Assembly (NCBI GenBank): GCA_903813345.2
Contig: CAIIXF020000005.1
Span: 4,619,375 to 4,683,374 of the forward strand
DNA length: 64,000 bases
Source: Owenia fusiformis
Taxonomy: Eukaryota; Annelida; Polychaeta; Sabellida; Oweniidae
Reading direction: 5' to 3'
Shown here: one piece after another, positions 57,905-64,000 of the stretch
Layout: each line of letters opens with the position of its first letter
How positions within the stretch are numbered: the stretch's first letter is position 1
Notes under the pieces: generated by a model
Told to the model about the DNA's origin: nothing
Seen by the model: only the letters and a program-made list of their open reading frames with translations
Database searches by the model: none
Position numbers and translations under genes: made by a program

Positions 57905-58355
57905 AAGCTAGCCGTACACCAATGGGACAATGTCCGACTTTGTCCCTTTGTCCGTTTTGTCCCAACTTGTCCACTCTTGTCCCCCGGACATCATGGGACA
58001 ATGTCCCACCTTGTCCCATTTTGTCTGATGATGTCTGGAATATAGCGCCATTTTGTCAGAAAATGGTCATATGATCATCACGTGATGAAATGCCCCTCAT
58101 TTGTCCGGTAATGTCCCAAGAAAATAATCAACATGTTCATTCTTTTCTTGGGACATAAAGGGACAAAAAGGGACAAAATCGGACAACTTGGGACAATGTC
58201 CCGGGGACAACTTGGGACAAAAAGGAACAACGTGGGACAATGTCTCCTGATGTTCCATGGGAATGTCTGAACTTGTCCCTTCATGTCCCATGAAAATATT
58301 TTACTCAATAACTCCCTTGATGTCTCATCATGTCCCATTGGTGTACGGCTAGCTT
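57905..58355. mobile_element. MITE built of TTGTCCC modules, in the receptor intron
   Basis: A 451 bp element flanked by TA, with inverted ends AAGCTAGCCGTACACCAATG and its inverse. The left half is full of TTGTCCC/TTGTCCG and the right half of GGGACAA, about a dozen short units each, so the whole would fold into a long stem. It lies about 80 bases 5' of the ligand-binding exon. Confidence 0.88.
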
Positions 58356-58365
58356 TACATGCAAA

Positions 58366-58481
58366 CTGTCACCACCTGCCATTTGTTACATGAACATCAA
58401 CCACCAAACACTGACATTTGAACACAGTCCATAATAAATTTGGAGACTAAAACAAAATGTCAACATTTGTGGTGGTGACAT
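58366..58481. mobile_element. Mini-MITE, family ATGTCACCACC, copy 3
   Basis: About 116 bp, left end CTGTCACCACCTGCCATTTG and right end GGTGGTGACAT. It begins 11 bases after the TTGTCCC element. Confidence 0.83.
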
Positions 58482-59429
58482 AAAGATTATATCTATGAAT
58501 ATCATTTACATTTACGGTAGTTTTATTGTGTAAAATCTATTCTATCAATGTCTAATTCTTTAAGAGATTCATTTCAATTCATTACTTTTACACAAAAACA
58601 CACAGTGTATGCTTATTCCAACTTTTCCTTTTGAACAGTTATTCCTAATAATAAATAAATTTTCATACATAGAAACATCCCTAAAAATTGGATCCTTCAA
58701 ATGGTTTGGCTAGAAACCAGAAGACAAGATTTTGGGATGCCCATAACAAGTTAAGCCCACCGACCCACCCACATGTCCACCCACTGTGCAATCTGATTAC
58801 AATATAACCCCGTTAATTCAAAAGCAGCAAGCAGAGCATCTCTCAGCTCCACTCTTGTTAATGCTGCAATTATCACGATTGACTCAAACAACCTTGAATG
58901 CAGTTGAGCCTAGCAACCATTAACCTTGTTTTTAATGACATTGTGTACTAAAAGGAATGTGTACTCATTCTCAGTACTGAATTAGTGCTCCAGAAAAAAA
59001 CAGTTGATAATCTAGGACTTTGGTTAAATGCCACATTCTGTAAACACCATCAATGAAAAAGTCAAGGGCATGATTTGCAAGAGCTAAATATAGTCCTCTC
59101 TTTAAGTTAGAGTTAGCCTTATATCCTCTAAATCAAAACATTATATTCTCTACCTATAAATAGCTAACATCCATTTTTCTATAACACCCTCCCCCGAAAT
59201 GTTATGTATTTGATATTGTTATGTTCAGCGGCAAAACTGTTAATAGTCAGAGGGTCTAGCAGATTTATGTGTTAAGAGAGTAGGTCAGGGATAAATGTAG
59301 AGACATAGACATAACAACTTCATATTATTGATCATTCCACTTCTATTCCTATTCAAAGAGCATACAGCATGGTGTGCCATGTTTATGTTTCAAAAGAATT
59401 ATGCACTGACTGACTTCACTGGTTCTACA

Positions 59430-59546
59430 TATTATAATACAGACTACAGAGAAGTCAATATTATAATACAGCCTACAGAGAAGTCAATATTATAATACAG
59501 ACTACAGAGAAGTCAATATTATAATACAGACTACAGAGAAGTCAAG
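59430..59546. repeat. 29 bp tandem repeat, about 4 copies
   Basis: Units of CAGACTACAGAGAAGTCAAT plus ATTATAATA, one copy with GCCTACAG. In the receptor intron. Confidence 0.93.
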
Positions 59547-60239
59547 AATAATTCAAACTTCTTTGTCTTACTGTTTTCTACCTCAATGAAACGTTTTCAT
59601 TGGTTTTATAAAGAATATGTTGATTTTTGTATGCAATCAGAATATTGAGGGGTTGACAAATATTAACTAGAAACCACCTGATGCCACTGAACAGCAAAAA
59701 AAATTGATAAATATTTTTTTTAGGTTCTTTCAAAAGTAAATGTGAAATCTAAAAGGTGATAAATTCAATAAAGTCAGATAATATCTTTATATTTAGAAAG
59801 TTTAGCATATTTATGTTTAGCAGATTTATGATGACTTATCAAATGGTGGAAATAATGAATATTGGTTGACGTTCACTTAATTCAAAAGTTGTATAGAAAA
59901 ATATAATACAGTGGAATATTTGACAATCTGAAAATCTGAACTCCTGTCATTTTAAGTCTTTTCACTTTTCGATGTTATAATAAAAACTAAAATTTTCCCT
60001 TTGAAGTAATGTGAGAGAAATATGCATGCAGATTCAAATATTTCAAATATTGCAAATTATGGGCTGGATCTTCGCAAACAAAATTATGATTTCTACGAGA
60101 CATGATGTCTAATCGAGATCATTTTCAGAATTTCTTTAAGTTCCTACATCTATCAAAATGCATTGATGTAATTCATCAACTGGACTGGCAACACAAAAAC
60201 ATATTCCATAATCCCTTGGGAACCATCACATTATCATAC

Positions 60240-60392
60240 CTGTGGAACTAGGAGGGCTGTATGATCCTGAGCCGAATGGTGGAGAACACATGGTCGATGA
60301 AGGACTTTCAATACTGTCTCGTTGTTTAGCCCTATTTGTCCCTGTAGCCTTCTGCAGTCGCCTGTCTCTCCGCCTAGCAAGTTCAGAGTCAT
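60240..60392 (-). CDS. NR1J: HR96-like nuclear receptor, post-DBD hinge exon
   Basis: It reads DSELARRRDRRLQKATGTNR, then AKQRDSIESPSS...PPSST. It begins with the second half of the Asp codon after IL, so the product reads KKDWILDDSELARRR, the C-terminal extension of the zinc fingers. TNRAKQR resembles the HR96 hinge. Acceptor TTTAG at 60394-60393, donor CACAG|GTATGA at 60239. Phases 1 and 1. Confidence 0.88.
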
Positions 60393-60640
60393 CTAAAGTA
60401 AAGGAATATATATTTAAAAAAAATTAAATTCTGCACAAAGGGCTCATTTGAAAAAGGTATCTATCTTATGCTAAATAAACTGCTTCAACTACTTGTATAT
60501 TTATAAACAATAAGAATTATTTCTCTCAATTACAACCATTCTTTTTAGTACATAGTTTAAAGGGGGTAGGGGGGGGGGGGTTATGGAATCTGAAGATTTA
60601 ATGCAAAACTACATACAGAACATGTAGAACCAAGATTTAC

Positions 60641-60758
60641 CAAGAATCCAGTCTTTCTTCATGCCGATGCTGAGACATTTTTTGAGTCTGCATGATGAGC
60701 AAAACTTCCTCGTGTGGGGGTCAAGTTTACAGCATCCCTCAAAACTACACTTCAAGTC
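60641..60758 (-). CDS. NR1J: HR96-like nuclear receptor, second zinc finger exon
   Basis: It encodes DLKCSFEGCCKLDPHTRKFC, then SSCRLKKCLSIGMKKDWIL. The spacing C-x5-C-x9-C-x2-C fits the second zinc module of nuclear receptors, followed by the GMKK extension. The spread is closest to VDR/PXR/HR96. The acceptor is TTTCAG at 60761-60759 and the donor is CTTG|GTAAAT at 60640. The first finger exon must lie further upstream; I did not find it up to 64000. Confidence 0.93.
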
Positions 60759-60804
60759 CTGAAAGTAGAGAAATGAGACAAGTCAAAAACAGAACAGCAC
60801 AATG

Positions 60805-61080
60805 AGTAACATAGATTCAAACATGACCATTTTAGGATCTCACATAGATTCAAACATGACCATATTAGGATCTCACATAGATTCAAACATGACCATTTTA
60901 GGATCTCACATAGATTCAAACATGAGCATTATTAGGATCTCACATAGATTCAAACATGACCATATTAGGATCTCACATAGATTCAAACATGAGCATTATT
61001 AGGATCTCACATTGATTCAAACATGAGCATTATTAGGATCTCACATAGATTCAAACATGAGCATTATTAGGATCTCTCTC
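60805..61080. repeat. 33-34 bp tandem repeat, about 8 copies, beside the zinc finger exon
   Basis: Units of CACATAGATTCAAACATGAC plus CATTTTAGGATCT; late copies have GAGCATTATTAGGATCT. The array is 50 bases 5' of the exon, in the intron. A frame through it is an artefact. Confidence 0.93.
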
Positions 61081-61189
61081 CAATCAGGTTGCAGCTTAGT
61101 CTTTCTCTAATTCTCAATAGATAAACAACTGTTCATTATGCGATGTATCTTGGAATTTGCATCATATTGTGACATCACAGGGCACTGTC

Positions 61190-61290
61190 TAGGGACGGAC
61201 AGACAGACAAATTTGACACGATAATGACACAAGTTGATTCTACAGACGGACGGATAGACGGACGGATAGACGGACTGACTGACAGAGGGG
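61190..61290. repeat. GACGGACGGATA-type simple repeat
   Basis: Short runs of GGACAGACAGACA and ACGGACGGATAG repeat, degenerate. No function is seen. Confidence 0.75.
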
Positions 61291-62519
61291 TTCACTATAT
61301 CCCAACCAATCTTTGTTCATTGGGATAATCTGAGCCTAGTTATATGTTAAATACAGTATCAAGTAGATAATGAATGTAAATGTCATTAAATCTATGATAC
61401 TTAATATAAATCGGTACTTCTAACTTCCTAATAAATATTACCTTTAGGCCACATAGACATTAGAAATGCCTATATATAAGCATTAGCACAGAAATAAACT
61501 TGTTTGGACTGTCTTTCTAATTTATTGCCAATAACAAGGCAAGACAACCCATCTCATGATCTGTATCCAGTGCTGAGAGTACAGTTATCGATCTTTAAAT
61601 CTCCCTTGATGAGATTTAGCAAAAACAACATTTGCCTAGTATAGACAATACTACAGTTTAGCAGCAGTCGCCCCGAAAATTGGTACCTGTGACAGCCCAG
61701 GTAATAAATAATTTCAAATCTACCACGCTGACCCTTTCTCAACCAATCAGCAAAGTGGAAGGAACACGTCCTAAATACATGCTCATTATATATGCGGGGA
61801 TGTCAGAGGAAATGACCATATTTCCGACAAGGAACTTAGATTGGCTCGATGAGATCAGAGATTCATTGTAAACTGAAAGAGCGAAGATGAAGCTCTCTTT
61901 TAAGAAGTGAAGTTGAACGAATGCAAAGGGTAATTAATACAGACAAATGAACAGATTTTCATTTTCTCCACTTGTATACATTATAAATTTTTGTTCGGAC
62001 AAAATCAATAACATGTATTCTCTTAGCAAGGGCCCTAATAAAAAACAACTTAATCTAGCATTGAGTACCACTGTAGTCAAGGTCAGGGTTTTATCTTACT
62101 CTAGACAGATAAATAATTTAGCACATAATGCGCACATAAAGTGCAACTTTATTGCTTTAATGATTATTGAAGTAATTCAACTGTACTTCAGTTGCATGTT
62201 GCTCAAGTTCAAGTCTATTGGCAGCCTCTATAGCAGCCTTGGTTCCTGAAGAAAACTAATGGTCACCTTCAGGTGGCAGTATGGGGTATCCCAGTTTTTT
62301 CAGGCTGTAGGGGTCGCTGTAGAATTATAGCACAGGGTTATGACTTTTCTTTTATTTCTATAGTGGCTGTGGAAATTAGACAAGCTGCAGCTACTCTGTA
62401 GACTAGCTGCATGGTAATGTACAGTAAACCTGCAGCTGACTTGCATTTGCCCTAGTGTAAGATTGATAAAACTACTTCAAAGGCATTCAACATATGCAAT
62501 ATATTACGCTGGTCCAAAT
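61291..62519. other. Upstream or intron DNA of the receptor gene, no exon seen
   Basis: No zinc finger exon was found. Several short frames have no motif. Confidence 0.45.
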
Positions 62520-62730
62520 ATGCCAGAGTTTGAAAATCAAGGATTGTGAGTCTCATACTGCAACGTTTTTCTTCAAACTTCTTCTCTTAAAAGCAAAACA
62601 AAAAAATGCCTTTCTGTTGGTACATTACTTTATAGTACAGAGTCCCTCCTTTTAGCAGTGTTTGGGTTCCCAGCTATGAGAAGCTGCCTCTTACAGCTGG
62701 GGACCCAAGCACAATTACTTCTCACTTTTG
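62520..62730. mobile_element. Diverged relative of the fold-back element at 28538-29308
   Basis: It shares GATTGTGAGTCTCA, CGTTTTTCTTCAAACTT, AGTCCCTCSTTTTAGC and CAGMTRTGAGAAG in order with that element. A later copy of CAGCTGGGGACCCAAGCAC suggests the inverted half, much decayed. Confidence 0.65.
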
Positions 62731-63439
62731 GCAAGACTTGATAAGTCTTTTTTACTGATGATTTTTTAGTAGTGATTTTGTCCAAATTTAAAGCAGCTTT
62801 CAAGTTCAAAAATTGTGCAAAATTCTTGATATTTATGAGTATAGTTATCTTGTTCCTAAGTTAAAAAGTTAGACATTACCACTCTGTGATATAGATATTG
62901 TCATATTAATCAATTTTAACCTACTTTATGAAGTGCGAGGCAATGACACATAGAACTTACTCGGGTCTCTAGCCTAATTATTTGGCTAGAAGACATGGCA
63001 TGTGGACCAACGTGCTCTAGTGAAAACGTTGATTCTGGAGTAAGATTGTTTTAGATATTATTCTAAAAATTGTAATGAGAATATTTCATCAAATAGAATG
63101 TAAACGAATGCTAATTCCTTTATGAGCTATTGCTTGCTTTCGCCTAAACTTAAAATCATTTGGTTTGCCATTTATAAAAACATCTGTTGAGGTTGATCTT
63201 TATCTCGCTTTAGCGAAAAACAAAATGGCCGTCTTTACTGAAGGATCTTTTTCAAAAGATTGCTCTTTAGAAAAGACTAAATAAAAGCCGATGTAGATGG
63301 TCATATGAACTAAGACTACATACTAAGTTCAATGAAGGTATGTTTATTACATTTGAGTTAATTTGTAGCAACAGTCCATACGGGATAAGCGTAGCAAATC
63401 CCATCGAACAGCCATGGTTGGCATTTTTACAAACAAAGT

Positions 63440-64000
63440 ATTTAGCAAAAATGGCAGCCATTTTTCAAAATGGCCACCTTCTACCAAAATTGTCATTAGA
63501 CAGTGTGCCATGCTTATAGTGTTCACATACCAAATGCTCCACTACTTTTTGTGTTATAGTAAAATACATTAAAATGGCAGCCATTTTTCAAAATGGCCAC
63601 CTTCTACCAAAATTGTCATTAGACAGTGTGCCATGCTTATAGTATTCACATACCAAATATGAACAAAATCGCTTCAGTACTTTTCGAGTTATAGTAAAAT
63701 ACGTTAAAATGGCGGATGGCCGCCTTCTACCAAAAGTGTCATTAGACAGTGTGCCATGCTTATAGTATTCACATACCAAATATGAACAAAATCACTCTAC
63801 TACTTTTTGAGTTACAGCAAAAATCGTAAAATAGCGAGTAAAGGCCGCCATTTTTCAAGATGGCTGCCATGTGCTTCTTTAATACATACATTTCTAGCTT
63901 TATTAATGTCCTACATAAGTTTTTTACATTTAAAACATATTGCTACAGTTTTACATATTGTACCTAGATTACTGTAAAATCGGCAATAAAATGGCCGCCA
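63440..64000. repeat. Tandem repeat of about 122-135 bp rich in AAAATGGC motifs
   Basis: Units start TGGCAGCCATTTTTCAAAAT and run through GTCATTAGACAGTGTGCCAT and TTATAGTRTTCACATACC. At least three units, diverging towards the window end, and likely continuing beyond. The ATGGCNGCCAT cores resemble YY1-type sites by sequence. Confidence 0.85.

Noticed and set aside
58078-58338. Minus-strand open frame of 86 codons rich in CP
   Set aside because: It lies wholly inside the TTGTCCC-module MITE, so its composition comes from the modules.
60759-64000. First zinc finger exon of the nuclear receptor
   Set aside because: I looked on the minus strand for the C-x2-C and CEGCK or CESCK pattern and did not find it; it most likely lies beyond the window.

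Overview
The window is a gene-sparse, AT-rich, repeat-rich stretch of an animal nuclear genome. The evidence is genes split by GT-AG introns, animal-only families (a Vax homeobox, a nuclear receptor, a rhodopsin-type GPCR), many miniature inverted-repeat elements, a LINE relic and a tRNA-derived SINE. A Vax gene, an HR96/NR1J-type receptor and a nucleotidyltransferase-TPR protein together suggest a marine invertebrate (spiralian or invertebrate deuterostome). The species cannot be named from the sequence.

Layout. 1-5595 (-): three exons of a Vax gene, 3' end outside the window, intron 1 holding a dead mariner and a long-arm MITE. 5596-10541: intergenic with one palindromic element. 10542-11771 (+): an intronless FFAR4/GPR120-like GPCR. 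12085-30125 (-): the most unusual locus. I assembled it as a five-exon gene for a protein of about 1800 residues, whose last exon carries about 52 copies of a 12-residue charged repeat. It has three tandemly duplicated alternative promoter and first-exon cassettes, each with TGACGTAA and TGACGTCA sites, and non-coding minisatellites of 35, 47 and 34 bp lie beside or inside it. 33733-39612 (-): a three-exon gene joining a DUF294-like nucleotidyltransferase module to TPRs, with a decayed PHD-type multicopy sequence in its first intron and a fold-back just upstream. 39775-53900: mobile-element territory with no credible host gene, including a 7.3 kb interval bounded by inverted arrays and several compound hairpins. 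55536-60758 (-): four exons of an HR96-like nuclear receptor, its first zinc finger lying beyond the window. 60759-64000: intron or upstream DNA with tandem repeats.

The genes do not form an operon or an obvious pathway. The strongest candidate for something undescribed is the cassette-duplicated, CRE-driven repeat-protein locus at 13129-30125. All exon joins were derived by hand from splice sites and reading phase and have no transcript support.
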